A stretch of DNA of 64,000 bases from Cerrena zonata. Its lineage: Eukaryota > Basidiomycota > Agaricomycetes > Polyporales > Cerrenaceae. The notes under the pieces are model-generated. The model ran no database searches, was not told the DNA's origin, and was given only the letters and a program-made list of their open reading frames with translations. Below, one piece after another: positions 8,833 to 21,271 of the stretch. Position numbers and translations under genes: made by a program. Within the stretch, counting starts at the first letter, position 1, and the number at the start of each line of letters is the position of its first letter. The stretch lies in the NCBI GenBank assembly GCA_038087015.1, contig JASBNA010000007.1, forward strand, positions 1,426,001 to 1,490,000, written 5' to 3'.

Positions 8833-10332
8833 TCATTCCTTAAACAAGGTTGACGAAGATATTCCCTTAGTATACCGTCCAAGCTTGCTGCGGCGTTCAA
8901 AGTTCCCGTCATCTCCAGTTTTACGTTTCTTGGACGGGTGTGCGCTAGGTTCTGCCTCCGAATCTAGTGTTGAATCGTTATCTTCATCTTCACTACCATC
9001 CTGGACGGGGATACTGCGTGTAACGTTCGGCATGAGGGGGATTGGATCTTCTCCCATTGACAAGATTTGTTCCAGAATAATTCTTCGGAAGGCCTCATGG
9101 AGATGATCAGGTTTTGGTGGGGGGTTAAGGAGTCCATATTCCGGGCAGACCTGCTTAGCAAGGAGGTACATCATCTTGACAATCGGTGATAACTTGGGGT
9201 GTAATATCTCTAGCCAGATGTTTTGCGTCATCAGGAGTAAGAAATTTCTTGGATCGAAAGTTTGGGATTTCTTGATGATATGGTCCTTCAAAATCTCCCA
9301 CACTTCAACGAATGTTGAAGAAGGCTCGTCCGGGGCATCCAGAGGCTTCGCCATAATGACGGAGGACACAAGGACCCAGAAAATAGATTCTACATCGTGA
9401 TCTGGTCGGTGAAAGAAAGACGGGGCCCTGTCCCTCTCTTCCGGAAGCTTGCCGCCGTGGGCTGTGTTTGGGACAGTATCTGTATATGCATCGTACGTAT
9501 TCTGTCCGTAGCTGTTGACATAAACCTCCTTGGCTTTTCCTGCAAGCTCGGGCATAGTGGTGAACATTATACCACAATTTATATTGTCAATTGGGCTTCC
9601 TTTGGAAACAGCACGAGCAATATAACGAGGGGTTCCCTGTGACGAGTCAGCGAATGTTAAATGATGTCAGAGAAGTTGCTTACCATTCTAAATGGAGGTT
9701 TCTTATGGAATTTGGGTGCAGTGTCGGCATCTACAGATTTGAGAAGGATGCTGTTGTCCGCCTCAATGAAAAGAGCACAACAATTATTCTTCGCGTACTT
9801 GGCATACGTCAGGACCCCATAGCCACTGAAATCGTAACGTATTTCATTCCTTTCATTTATAAGAGAACGGAGAGCTAGAAGAATTGTTAAAACAAACTGT
9901 GAAATTAGCTCTGGGAATATTCGCACCTTCAACCCCATCGTACATCGCCTTGAGCAGATCTCGAACCGGTTTGACACCAACTTGAAATAGTTGACTACCC
10001 CTGTTAACTGCAATAACTCGTGTTCTTGCTTGATGGAATACTTCCGTCCTCATAGCTGGATGACTCAGAGCAATGTCGCAGCCGCTAGCTTCACTTGATG
10101 CAATATTAACGTGTACAACACTTGGCCCATCAGTGTTTCCATCGAATATACATCCCAGGGGAACTATTTCGTCGAATCCATCTTGAGACGCGTTTTGGAT
10201 TATGGCGAACGCGTCAGAGGAATCTCCCGGCTCGATTCCAGCGGTTCTTCGGCCCAGAACGTCCCCTGCTAGACTGTAATTTTGGTTGATCATGTCCAAG
10301 TCGCCATACCTGATAACCCAACGGAGTCTCAT
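8833..10332 (-). CDS. FunK1-type fungal protein kinase, degenerate (probable pseudokinase), N-terminus uncertain
   Basis: Three exons on the minus strand, 10332-9927, 9874-9684 and 9636-8833, join in frame to 466 residues (introns 52 and 47 nt). The C-lobe signature GTPRYIARAVSKG followed by HRPDHDVESIFWVLV is typical of FunK1 kinases of Agaricomycetes. The catalytic sites are not: where LHRDIS..NN is expected the protein reads LTYAKYAKNN, and where the DFD/DFG metal-binding motif is expected it reads FIEADNS. So both the HRD and DFG equivalents look lost. A C-terminal basic KKRKTG stretch may be a nuclear signal. FunK1 proteins are usually longer, and a CAG acceptor-like site directly precedes ATG 10332, so an upstream exon may exist. 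Function of the family is not established. Confidence 0.7.
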
Positions 10333-10816
10333 CTGTATCAGATATCGCTAGAAACAAAGAGAGTCAGAAAGATAGTGGCTGGAAGGTGGACAAGCTGATG
10401 TAAGTCTTTAGAGGTTTGAGGTCTGCAGATGATAGACGTATACTAGAGAGATCAGACCAGAGCCTGTAAATGTCGAACTGTAAAGAAACCATAGACACCA
10501 GCAAAGCAGATTGACCAGTGGCCAAATTAGTTATGGTTAAACAGGAAGAACCGTTGTTCAGCGTTTAGACTCGAGTCGGAGACACCGTCACGGTGACATA
10601 TTCAATGGCATATTATTATAATAATATTCAGCTCTTGCCAGTGATTGTTTTCGTCTTGACAGAACTGAGTTTACCTTGGCTAAACCATGGTGCTTGTGCT
10701 AACAGTACTTTCTCAACAAAACAGCTCAATATGATATAATAATAATTACGAGTCAGTCTGCATGTTCAAGTTCATACACACCGTACCAGAGAAAACATAT
10801 CGATTTAGTGATTTAG
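10333..10816. other. Intergenic, nothing recognised
   Basis: AT-rich sequence between the kinase and the tRNA gene. Upstream exons of the kinase could lie in the first ~200 bases, but I could not establish any. Confidence 0.4.
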
Positions 10817-10904
10817 TGCGCCGAGAGGGAATTGAACCCCCGGCGGGTCGAGACTCAGATTACTCGAATGGCAACGACCCAGGTTACCACTACCCCATCG
10901 GCGC
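10817..10904 (-). tRNA. tRNA-Gly(GCC) with 17-nt intron
   Basis: On the minus strand the sequence folds as a complete cloverleaf. Acceptor GCGCCGA pairs with TCGGCGC, with discriminator A at 10817. The D arm is GGGT-AGTGGTA-ACCT. The anticodon stem GGTCG/CGACC carries the loop TTGCCA plus T. The T arm is GGGGG-TTCAATT-CCCTC with one G-T pair. The anticodon is GCC (glycine). A 17-nt intron lies between positions 37 and 38, the canonical place; the mature length is then 71 nt, as in yeast tRNA-Gly(GCC). The internal B box reads GGTTCAATTCC. A TTTT run for polymerase III termination follows about 20 bases downstream. Confidence 0.93.
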
Positions 10905-11267
10905 TTACGCTGGGATCCCGTAAGGGTTATTAGATGTCTGCTCTCCGAATATCACAAGCCCGTGGCTCTTCGGAGGTCGTTCTTTCTTCCTTGACCCGTT
11001 TGGCAACAAGCAAGCCGACCTGAGCCTCCACTTTGAATGACAGTTAATTTAGATGCTCAGCTCTCTCCACGAAATAGCTCCTTGAACTTTATCAAGTCCG
11101 ATTCTATGCCGTTCTTGTGGGCAAACAAAATGCCAAACCGATGAAACCGATGACAATGCATCATCCCAATCTCCACTGTAGCTCGGTGCACCCCTCAGAA
11201 TATATAAAGCCCTTCAGCAGCACCCTGTAATGTATCAAAACTTACCTTCCGACCTATTCTTACATCT

Positions 11268-13791
11268 ATGGTCATGGAATCGAAATCTGTACAATCCGGC
11301 CCTCAAATTGAACAAGATCTCTTAACGACTAAGCATGCTTCCTCTGATCGCATTCAGAGAGAAACTAGCCCGAACAGAGGTCGTTCGAGTACTGACCCTG
11401 CTCGTCCTACGACCCCTCTTGCTAGACCAAACAAAAGAATAATCATTTGTTGCGACGGGTAAGTCGGTTGTCCTTAACACTCTGAGATGTCTTAAGTTAT
11501 ACATTCGGTCAGAACATGGCAGGATGGACTCTCCGTTTCCCAACGATGGAAATATACAAATATCATCGTGAGTCGGCGACAATTCACCTGTGCAATGACA
11601 ACATAATATTTAACCATTCGGCTCTCTTCACCAATAGCGTCTTGCTCGGGCAATCAACCGTTCCGATGAACGAACGTAAGTTCAGAATTGTGGAGTAATA
11701 TGCTTCTTTGGCATTGACATCCAACATCCCAATAGTGTGCCACCTACTCCTCAGATTGTGTTTTATCAGACGGGTGTGGGCACCGACACATTTACGGCAA
11801 TGCAGCTTCTCGATGGTAGGTGGTGGTGTACCCTCGGATTTATCAACGTGATATTGATTTTGAAACTGTAGGCGCTGTCGGGGCCACGTTAGGTAGGACA
11901 GGAATTGACGTGCTATCATTCTGTGTGGAGAATTGACTTCGTCTTGTCATTAGGTGAGAAAGTTCAAGAAGCGTATGGCTTCCTTGCGCAGTAGGTTATA
12001 CGCCACCCTGTACTATCGAATGATGACACTAATGATGTGACATATAGCAACTACCAACCTGGCGATGAGGTTTGTCATATTCATGTTTGGGTATCTGATC
12101 CCTCTTACTAACGAGTTTAGATATTCCTATTCGGTTTCTCGAGGGTGAGAATGATCTCTACTCTTATCAGCTCATCATGGTCTAACCATTACTTAGGGTG
12201 CATACACCGCTCGAACGGTTGCTGCTTTTATTGTAAGTGCAGCGAACGTTGTTGACCATAATTGTGCGTCCTGACCACAAACAGGGTGCAATTGGTATTC
12301 TAGATCGCAGAGATATGGACCACTTTGCCGAGATATTCCTGGCGTTGCAGAAACGCGGCATGACGAAAGATGATAAAGGTATAAACATACATTGTTTTCA
12401 CGCTTATATGCTTACTCCGAATCCATTACAGAAATCAGTGAACTAGATGAGACGCTGAAGCCTTGGATTCACCATGATGCACCAGGAAGACGTCAAGTCA
12501 AACCAGATGGAGATGACGTTAGATTCACCATCAAGTTAGTGACTACTTTACCCCACTTTGACGGTCTCCGTGGCATAGGTTGCTGAATATCTTTCATAGA
12601 TGTGTTGGTGTCTTTGATACAGTCGGCTCCGTCGGGCTTCCGGACTCACTCACTATACGGAACTCGAAGAGAATTAAAGACTTGTTTGGGTTCCCGGACA
12701 GGTTACTTGGACATCACATCGCTCGAGCGTATCATGCCGTAGCCTTGAACGAAAACAGAAAAGACTTTGTAGGGATGATTGCATCTTTTATATGCAAACG
12801 TGACTCACATGCTACCTTAGAAATGTGCCAAATTCCATCAAACTGATAAAGGGAAGGAAAAGGGACAGACCTTGAAGCAGGCAAGTGAATATATTATTTA
12901 ACAGACCTCAGGCGATGTTAATGACTTCCATATAGTGTTGGTTCGCAGGTTGGTACCTGTATATTCACTCGGGACTTTTATTGATTGGGTTTACAAATAC
13001 TCAGGTTCACATTCAGATGTATGTATCGCATATAATCTACATCACTTAGACTCTGACATATCTCAAACAGATTGGAGGTGGCTACGAGGAACACGACTTG
13101 GCCGAATTGAGTCTATTCTGGATGGCGGTATGCGATATCACAAGTTTATGCAGAGTGGGACGTCTCATGAGTTGTACACAGGCCAACATCGAGGACATCT
13201 TATCCCTCGATTTGGATTATTTGATCTCGCTTCGAGATCCTGTAGCTTCGTGGGGTGCACAAAGTCCGCATGAGTATGTTTCTCCAAACACAAACCCGTA
13301 TCACAACTTACATATGCGTGGTTTCAAGCTCGTCTACCGGGATCTTCTCCCTCACAGGTAAAATCAAACGAGAAATTCCCATCCAAACGGATGAGATCAC
13401 GAATGAAACTATCCACCTTTCTGTCTTACAACAACCCAATTTAGACCCTGCTCTCGCCGAAAACATACGACAGAACCCATCGTTAATAGCCCCGCTCCTT
13501 CCATTGGAGGAACAGGTGAAAGCAATTTGGCAGCCTTCAGAGACAAAGAGCAAGAAGTACCAGAACAGAAAGTCTACCCAAGAAATGGACGAAAACCACA
13601 GCGTCAGCACTGCCGCCAAACGCACGGTTCACAGTGGAAAACACGCAGGGAAAGGTATTCTGAAGCATGCCACTCACAAGAAAGCCATGACGACGGAGTC
13701 TGGGCAACCCGTTTATGAGAAGAACGGGTTTGGGAAAGCTGTCAACGAAACTAGTGTTGGGTTGCTCATGAAAGAGATCTTGAAGCCTTGA
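11268..13791 (+). CDS. DUF2235 alpha/beta-hydrolase-like protein, 18 exons
   Basis: The first exon from ATG 11268 ends in RIIICCDG. Seventeen introns, each fixed by phase, then give the DUF2235 pattern: CDGTWQDG, NIIRLARAI, VFYQTGVGTD, GAVGATLG, EAYGFLAHNYQPGDE, FLFGFSRGAYTART, KCVGVFDTVGSVGLP, AYHAVALNENRKDF, WFAGSHSDIGGGYEEHD, ASWGAQ and TGIFSLTGKIKREIP. GFSRG is the GxSxG nucleophile elbow of a serine hydrolase. The family includes bacterial Tle1-like phospholipase effectors; in fungi the substrate is unknown. About 530 residues after splicing. One intron (12881-12935) uses a GC-AG pair. Exons are as short as about 13 nt. The C-terminal tail after SVLQQPN is Lys-rich and low complexity. 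Confidence 0.87.
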
Positions 13792-14163
13792 GTTGCCGGG
13801 TTGGGAGATCTCGTTACTGTTTATTTATCAATGCCTGTGGGCTCGTTCTGCACATGTTGTATAAATATGCGTACTGTACCGTTTTAAATTATGCTTGTAC
13901 GATAACCGTATTCCGAGTCGATCCTATGCAATTGCTTAACAATCTTCCTTTGCAATAGGGATATGATGAAGCCGGCGCCTGAGACCGAAGTTATCAGACA
14001 CATGCTGGAACGCTGGAGAAACAATATATAGTTGTGTCGACCTCCATGGTATCATATGGCATTAGATCAACTTCCCGATGAACGACTAGAAGCAAAAACC
14101 CAAGCAGAGGCAACGTATCATAAATCCGAGTACACTCCATATTATCCAACCTACCCCTCCATT
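13792..14163. other. Convergent 3' intergenic region
   Basis: Lies between the stop of the plus-strand DUF2235 gene and the stop of the minus-strand ferroportin gene, so it should hold both 3' UTRs. No further gene seen. Confidence 0.6.
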
Positions 14164-15816
14164 TCAAGGATAATGTCCCGACAAGGACGGCGAACGTGAA
14201 CGATCTTCAGATTGCTCATCTGAATTGCAAATTTCGTCCATTTTGATATCCATGCAAGGTCCGAGATGAAGTAAATGGCCCCTGCGTTGTCTAACATACC
14301 GCGCGTATAGGATCGCTGCACAAGCGACTGCACAGCAACTCATAACGACTGGGTATTGGAATTGGTCTGGTCGAGACCAAACGATGGTGGAAGCGTACGA
14401 AAGCAGCTCGAAAGTGTTTTGGAGGGCCGTTTCCATGGCGGAGAAAGACCCCATTTGTGATCGAGGAACAATTTGCTGGATTTGGAGTTGAACGCTGAGG
14501 TCAAACGACCAGAGACCCATGCGAGACGGTATGACGGCGAACACCAGAGGGAGGGCAGCAATGGAGGACGATCCGTTCTTGAGGTAATAGAGGAAGAGAG
14601 ATGTTCCTATCACGAGCGATAATAACTGCTCATTGATAGCCCACAATCCGGCACGTATTGGACCAACGCGAGAGATGAGGATGGGGCATAAAAACGTAGC
14701 GCCAACCTCAAAAACGACACTGAGGGTACGAAGCAACCCGATAGTGGCTGAGTTATATGAGAAGAGTGTGCCGGAAATGGGCGGAAGTGTGAGGAGATAT
14801 GTGACCATTTGCCCACTGAAGTTGAGAACAGTGAAGTAGAGGAATGATGTAGCCAAGGATGGCAGGAATACCGGGGATCGTACGTATGCTTGGATGTTTT
14901 TCCAGTATGTTTGTGGTGCGGGTGACGATAATTCATCCTGTGGCGGTAAGAGTGCATCTTGTTCAGAAGGCCCACTTTCTTCAGGTTGTTCGTCGGCTAA
15001 TGCTCGGCTTCTTTGGAGATCAGGGATACCAAAGTACACCTTTAGAATGTTTTATGAGAGAGTTGAAGTTGCTACGATAGCGGAGTTGACCTACCTTTGC
15101 TATAGTGTAATATTCAATGAAAGGAGATGTGATGTTGATTCCAAGTGTCGCAAAAAGAGCAATAGTCGTGGAATAACCAGCCACGAGAGCAATAGCCAAG
15201 GGGCCGACTAGTTTGCACACCAAGTCGATACGACGCATCTGTGCATTTAAGCCGGACAAAATATCATCATTGCCGTTTGAGACAACCACAACCTGACAAA
15301 GAGACCCAACATAAATAAACGTCATTGATATGAAAAAGTAAACGACATACCCAGTCACGCTCTACAGAAACCAAGTTCATGACAGATGACAGCTTCTCCG
15401 CGCAAGCGAGGAGAGATATTGCCGCAAGGCACGACCATCTTACTGTGGCAGACCATGTCTGTTCCACCAGTAGCAAGTATATGATAACGCAGGAGACTGC
15501 TACTGCCAAGCGCTGTGATACTAGAAATAGTAAATGACCGCCACAGTCATGGAATTCGTGGAAACCCATACTCACATATCGACAGCCTCACGACATGGAG
15601 ACGGTCGTGTGTATCGATATACTTCCCTACGAAAGGCGCAAAGAGGATGGCTGATAACGCTCTGGCGAGGGCATAGACCGAAGTCGGTAATAAGGATCCA
15701 GGAAAGGCAGACGAGATGAAGAGCACAGCACCGAATTCAAAGGCACGCGAGTTCCATGTGGATAGAAAATGGGACAGGTATAGATACCTGTGCGCGACGG
15801 ACTGGCTCAGTGGCAT
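14164..15816 (-). CDS. Ferroportin-family (SLC40A1-like) iron exporter
   Basis: Four exons, 15816-15576, 15520-15351, 15292-15095 and 15039-14164, join in frame to 494 residues. The N-terminus contains LSTWNSRAFEFGAVLF, matching the first transmembrane helix of ferroportins (LSxWxxRMWxFAV-like), followed by a helix ending APFVGKYIDTHDR, a loop typical of MFS transporters. Later pieces include NGNDDILSGLNAQMRRIDL and KLVGPLAIALV. The large last exon has helices such as FLYFTVLNFSGQMVTYLL and GLWSFDLSVQLQIQ, plus an Arg-rich cytosolic tail. The family exports ferrous iron or related metals across the plasma or vacuolar membrane. It is followed 240 bp upstream by a ZIP transporter on the same strand, which suggests a metal homeostasis neighbourhood. 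Alternative: another MFS subfamily, but the N-terminal signature argues for SLC40. Confidence 0.85.
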
Positions 15817-16054
15817 TGGAAGGAACCAGCAAGAGGCGTTCTCATACTACGACATGCAAGGGCGAGGTTATAAGCAAAACCTTACCAACCTTCGCCATAT
15901 AATGCGGCCCGTTAGTACCCCTTGATATGTGGGAAAACGTGTAGCCGTTGAAATAAAACCCCTCGCTAAGTATGGGACCACTCCTCGCCAGACTTGCGTT
16001 ATAATGGAATATAAATTACGCTATTAGGTATCAACAACATACCGAGCTCTTTGT

Positions 16055-17279
16055 TCAATGCATATCGCCAAACAGAACTACAACAAAGTTTGGTACAATC
16101 ATTCCAAGAACGGTCAGGATGAGACGGTGTTTATGACTCAGTTCTTCCGAAGCAGATCGTCCTGGTTGCAAGACTGTGGCGACATACAGGAATGTACCGC
16201 CCTAATGGAAACGCAGACACATTCAGTAAACGATACTGCTTGAACATATATTGAAACTTACAGAGAACAATAATGCGATACCTGGCCATGTATCATGAAG
16301 ACCAAAGTCTAGGAACTTGAGTATGGCAAATGATACTAATGCACCCAAAGGTGTCGACAAACTGAAAGCTGCAAGATGTTTCCTGCAATCCGATCGAGAC
16401 AGAGAAGTGGAAAGAAGTGACGTCGACAGTGCAAGAGCGACAGGTGCTGCAATATGACATATCAGAAGAGTGTATGCTACGAAAAGTGTGGTCTTAGAGT
16501 TACCTTTGTGCACAACTAATGCTGCAAATATCAGGAACGAGAGTCCCGAGGTCGAAGCAGAAGTAGTACTAAAGGCTGAAGAACCTAGCGCAAGTCCATC
16601 CGCCAGAGCATGTACGATAAGACCTAGAGTTACAGGGTATGCCTTTTTCTTCCCATCAGAGTCACTCTGGGGTTCGTATGGGGTATGTCTACGCTCCCTT
16701 TCTTCTTGGGCTCCCATTCCTTCAGCTGCTTCTAGCTCACCTAACTCGACATCAAACTCTACGTGTCCATTGCCTCCTGCAGACAATCGACGAGCAGACC
16801 TTGGAGGTTCTGCAGATGGGTCGTCTGTGGGTAATGGAGAGTGTGTTTCGTGGGACTGTGTGCGAGATGTTCTGGCATGGAGGATCCGTTCGAATATGAG
16901 CATAAACTTGAATCCAAAGAGTAGGGGAGACGCGATCGCTCGTTTCGGGAAACCGAGCGTTTTGTCAGTTGCATCGACAACTGCCTCTATGCCCCTGTGT
17001 GTATAACGTTGTGATTGTGAATATACTTCTGTAACGACGAGCTAAAGTTGTACGTACTCAGGTATAATGATACCCAACGCTGTTCCCAATAGTAATCCCG
17101 TACCAAATGTAGCCAATTTAGCCAGTGTGGAACCTGATATTTCCCTCAGCATTCATATTCTCATCTGGTCCAGTAGTTCCCTTACGAGAGAAGGTGAAGA
17201 ATAATGGTAACGATCCAATTCCGAATGAAGAAACGGCCAGCACCACAGACATGGCCAGGAGTCCGATGAAGTCTGGCAT
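16055..17279 (-). CDS. ZIP-family zinc transporter (SLC39A9/ZIP9-like)
   Basis: Five exons, 17279-17186, 17133-17058, 16994-16504, 16446-16262 and 16201-16055, give 330 residues. TM1 begins near the start (FIGLLAMSVVLAVSSFGIGS) and TM2 is LATFGTGLLLGTALGIIIPE. The metal-binding helix IV reads VHALADGLALG (HxxxDG), and helix V reads VVHKAPVALAL (HKxP), the ZIP9 subgroup pattern. A polar loop of about 80 residues between helices III and IV is acidic and Ser-rich. The C-terminus ends FVVVLFGDMH. ZIP proteins carry zinc or iron into the cytosol, and ZIP9 members act at the Golgi or secretory membranes. Its stop is about 240 bp from the start of the ferroportin gene on the same strand. Confidence 0.88.
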
Positions 17280-17598
17280 TGTGTCTCCTCTGATATCGTG
17301 AGGGAAACGAAATGGAAGTCAAGTAAGGAGAAGCAGTATTCCTATTACAGTGTCTCAGAGACTCAGATAGGTAGCATGGTTGGCAGAATGCAGCGTGAAG
17401 CAAGGTAGACAGTAGGGATCCACACTGCCCCCCACGTGTCTGACACGATCAGAGATCATATTTCTTCTTCAATACAATGTGCTTATTGAACGTGTCGCGG
17501 TAGGATGACATGCATGCGACATTACATTGTCATTTCTTCATTCAAAATATACAGTGCTAGATCATGATACAACCCAATACATGAAATGAATGAGGGCC
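17280..17598. other. Intergenic: promoter of ZIP gene and 3' flank of GH92 gene
   Basis: Holds the upstream region of the ZIP gene and the 3' side of the next minus-strand gene. No gene seen. Confidence 0.5.
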
Positions 17599-20500
17599 CT
17601 AGGCGTAACCACCAGTGGATAGAGACGGAGGAAGAGCATCTGCTCCTTGCCCGCACGTAACATTTATATCATCAGTAAGCTCAAGCTCGATTGTCGACCC
17701 ATTCTCAAACACATCCCACTCGAGGAAACAGTTGGACTTCCACGGCTTTCCGTCAATCGTGACACTCTAAACGTCGGCAACAGACGTCAGAAACGAACCA
17801 TTCTACAAGGAGGCTGAATCAAACCTTGACGAATACTGTACCCCCTGTGCCAGTAGTGGGGTTCCCTTTGAAGTTCTTTGCTCGAATGGTGGTCTTCTTC
17901 CCGAGCACAGGGTTGAAGAAGGTTATCTCAGGGAAGAAAGGCGAAGAAAGGAGTACTTGACGTGTTGCCGGGAGAGGGTAGAGACCCGCCAAATAAAACG
18001 CAACATAGCTTCCCATGGCACCTGAATCTATACTATCTTCAGAAATATTTCTGCTTGGGCATCACACTTCCTTACCATCATTTCCAGGTAAGCCGTTGGT
18101 TGAGGTATTGTAGGATTCAGCAATCACTTGGCGAGATCTCTGAGTGCTCAATCCTGGACGGTTTGCGTAATGATACATGAAGGGTATCTGTTGCGATGGC
18201 TCGTTTGTAGAGTCGAAGTAGTTCTATATTTCGCATTTTATGTAGGATGAGTATCAGGCTTACAGACTAGAAAGATGTAATTCACCTCGTCGAAGATAAA
18301 GTCTAACCTCTTAATGAATTTATCTGTTCCACCTTGTAGGAGAATGAGCTTGGCTGTATCTTGAGGAACATACTATATTCCATCATAAATAATAGCTCAT
18401 AGCCACAAGGGAAAAACTCACTTGAGAGTAGACAATAGGAGAGCTCTCGTAGAATCCATCGTGGTTGTTAGAATCCAAGAAGCATGTGGAATGAGTTGGG
18501 TCGTTCACACTACAATGGCGAGGATCGGTGAAAGAGAAACCGCCAGTTGTTAACCTGAGTTGCATCATGCCCTCAATGTCTTCTCGGCCGGGAACAACAG
18601 TGGTTGAATTCCAATTGTTGATGAAGTTGCCTGCTCGTTGGACGTACTAACGGGATTTTCAGATCAGTGCTTCCAATAGAGATTTGGAGGTGAATGTACC
18701 TTCGCGGCATCATCTGCTTTGTTCAGGAGCTTGGCTACTTGTGAGATGGTAAAGTCGTCAAAGGCGTACTAGATAGAAAGGAGCCAGGTTTAATTTATGC
18801 GCTGTCAACCGTGACAGATAAGTTTACCTCTAATGCGCGGGAAACATGTCTGGTATTTGCACCACCCGGAGCGAATTTATCGAAAGGTAAGAAACCTGTA
18901 TATACATCAATTCTCATTGACCGTGACTTTCATTGCTCAATATCAACATACCGAATGTCTTCCAGTCGTTGACTTGCCGTCCTTGCAGATCCCAGTTGAT
19001 GGGTTGATTCTCAGCATCTCTGAGGAGTGCTGTGTATAGATCGTCCGCAGAAACGTTCAGTGCAGCTGCATGTTCGTGGAATCTATCAACAGCGATTATC
19101 GAACCAACTTTCCTTTGAACGAGTAAAAATCTTACTTTACGAAGAACTCTGCCAAAATCGGATCACCATCTAAGTAACAGAGGGTGGTCATTGATTGGGG
19201 TCGACATTATCGGAGTGAAAATACGCACTGCTACCTCCCTGGATCCACTGTTGGTCAGTCGCTCCACGGCATTCAGGTAGCCATCCTAGAAAGGTGTCAA
19301 TGACAAGTTACGAAGTAGATTGAAGGTAAGCCTTACCTTCGTTCTTTTGTATGTCAATCATTCCTCGCACAATCTGAGCATACCTAACAGGATCATGTAA
19401 AGCCATGAAGGAATATAGAGTTCGATAGGTGTCCCACTGCGGGAAGTAGCATGAATCATGATGAATCGAGAACGGACATATACTGTGCTCACGTTGCAAT
19501 AGAGAGAATCATAATAAGGCTCAGATGAAGTCCATCTCGGGTTTTCTCCAGTATCTAGAGAGGCGGTTTAGTATCGACACTATGCAGAATTCTAAGGGAG
19601 GACTCACAATCCGCAGGCGAGATATGTGTTCGGTACACAGAGCTATAGAACAAGCTTGTGATTTCTGGGTCCACATTATCAGTCTTGACTTGAATACGAC
19701 CAAGAAGTTCATTCCATTCGGCACGAGCTGCAGAGCGCACATGGTTGAAATCGAATTGAGGGATTTCTTCCTCTGCGGTTGCGCATGCCTGCGCTGTAGA
19801 AATTAAGGAAACACCAACTCGAGCTAGGATCGAAGTAGTCCCTGTTAATATGAAACATAATTTAGTGAGATCTCATGGCATGATGAGAACGGGTAGCTAC
19901 ATACCGACCGGCTTTGGTGTGAACGTCAGCATGCCTCCAACCTGTTGCCCAAAGACTGAGGAACAGTGAGATACACGAAGACGACCTCACGAAAGCATTG
20001 GTTTAGTACGTACAGAACTGAAGTTGGTTCGCGTTAGTGACGTTCTTGACGGGAGAATCGTCTACCCAACCACCAAATTCTTTAGGTTTTCCCTTCGATC
20101 GAGATTTCGTGAGTACACAGATGATACATGGGTCAAATTGGATCATACTAGACGAAATCCATCTCCTGCGAAATCGATACAAATAAATGCATTGTATCCT
20201 CCAACACCAAAGGAAGCAGCAAAGGAGGCACCCCCTTGGATTCTTCCGGTGTCTGGATTGATTTGCATAGTAGGGTTTTGACCACTTTGCTGACCATCGT
20301 CTATAAGATCAACAAGTATTCTTGGGTTTTGTGTACCGGTTGGGAATGTGTATCTGTTCGGTATAACGTGTATGCGTAATTGAACTCCGTATCGAGAGTG
20401 AAGATCGCTTACTTGTGCAATGCCACGCGTCGAGTAGCAGTTAGTTCGACTTTAATACCAGTAGACTAAGTATGAACAGTTCTTGAGATCCAATCAAAGA

Positions 20501-21271
20501 AGGATAGCTCATTGATCTCTTACAAGGTTTGTTGTGAAATATCCAGGCTCAGCGGCATCGTCAGGTTTTCCTGTCTTATAGTCAAGTACAGGCTGAGGGA
20601 ATATATAGGACATGTCTTACCATCCGGTTTCACCTTCCTAGGTACACTCCTGGTACTGAGGGATGTTGTGCAATTTTCAAATGCATCAGTTTGCCCGCAT
20701 GACTTGAACGGCCATAATTTGAAGTTGGAGAGTGGAGGACTCTGTTATGAAGCCAGCACGTAAGTATAAGCATATGAGGGAAGGTAAATTACCAGAACGT
20801 ACTCCACCAGTGCCTGATTAGGGAGAAGAAGCAAGGTTTGAATTCTTTCGATCTAAGTTTCTCTTGATCAAGATTGCCCACCATCGTCATGCATTTGTGA
20901 GAACCCAACGAAGTTGAAATCAGGATTTCCGTCGTATCCCGCATGCTACAGGCTAAGTTGTAAGTTGATAAGAAACTTTGTAAATGCGGAACAGACATTA
21001 TCTGGAGAGTTGGTATCTGGACCGACTTTGACCATCCCATGAGGTAGCGTCACACCTGTCTCATAGTTAATACCACTTCTCATCTACAAAAAAGGTCTAC
21101 GATACCTGGAAAGGTGTGACCCCCTTTAGTGGTACCTATGAAGAGGTTAACAAGGCTAGCTGGGTCTCTCACTGTTGTGTCGGCTGAACCAACGGCAGCG
21201 CCTAAGATGGGTGGTGTTATATATAACATCCATAGTGAGGCATAAACCCAGGGTAGGATACGGGAAACCAT
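17599..21271 (-). CDS. Secreted GH92 alpha-1,2-mannosidase, copy A
   Basis: Starts at ATG 21271 with a hydrophobic signal peptide (MVSRILPWVYASLWMLYITP) followed by RDPASLVNLFIGT and GGHTFPG, the N-terminal signature of glycoside hydrolase family 92. In mid-gene, WLPECRGATDQQWIQGGS near 19230-19290 is a second strong GH92 block. The last exon ends NCFLEWDVF, NVTCGQGADALPPSLSTGGYA and a TAG at 17599-17601. The gene is broken by more than ten introns of about 50 nt, which I did not map one by one; the protein should be about 750-800 residues. GH92 enzymes are calcium-dependent exo-alpha-mannosidases that trim N-glycans or mannoproteins. With a secretion signal it probably acts outside the cell or in the secretory pathway. 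A paralogue lies directly upstream in the same orientation. Confidence 0.87.
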
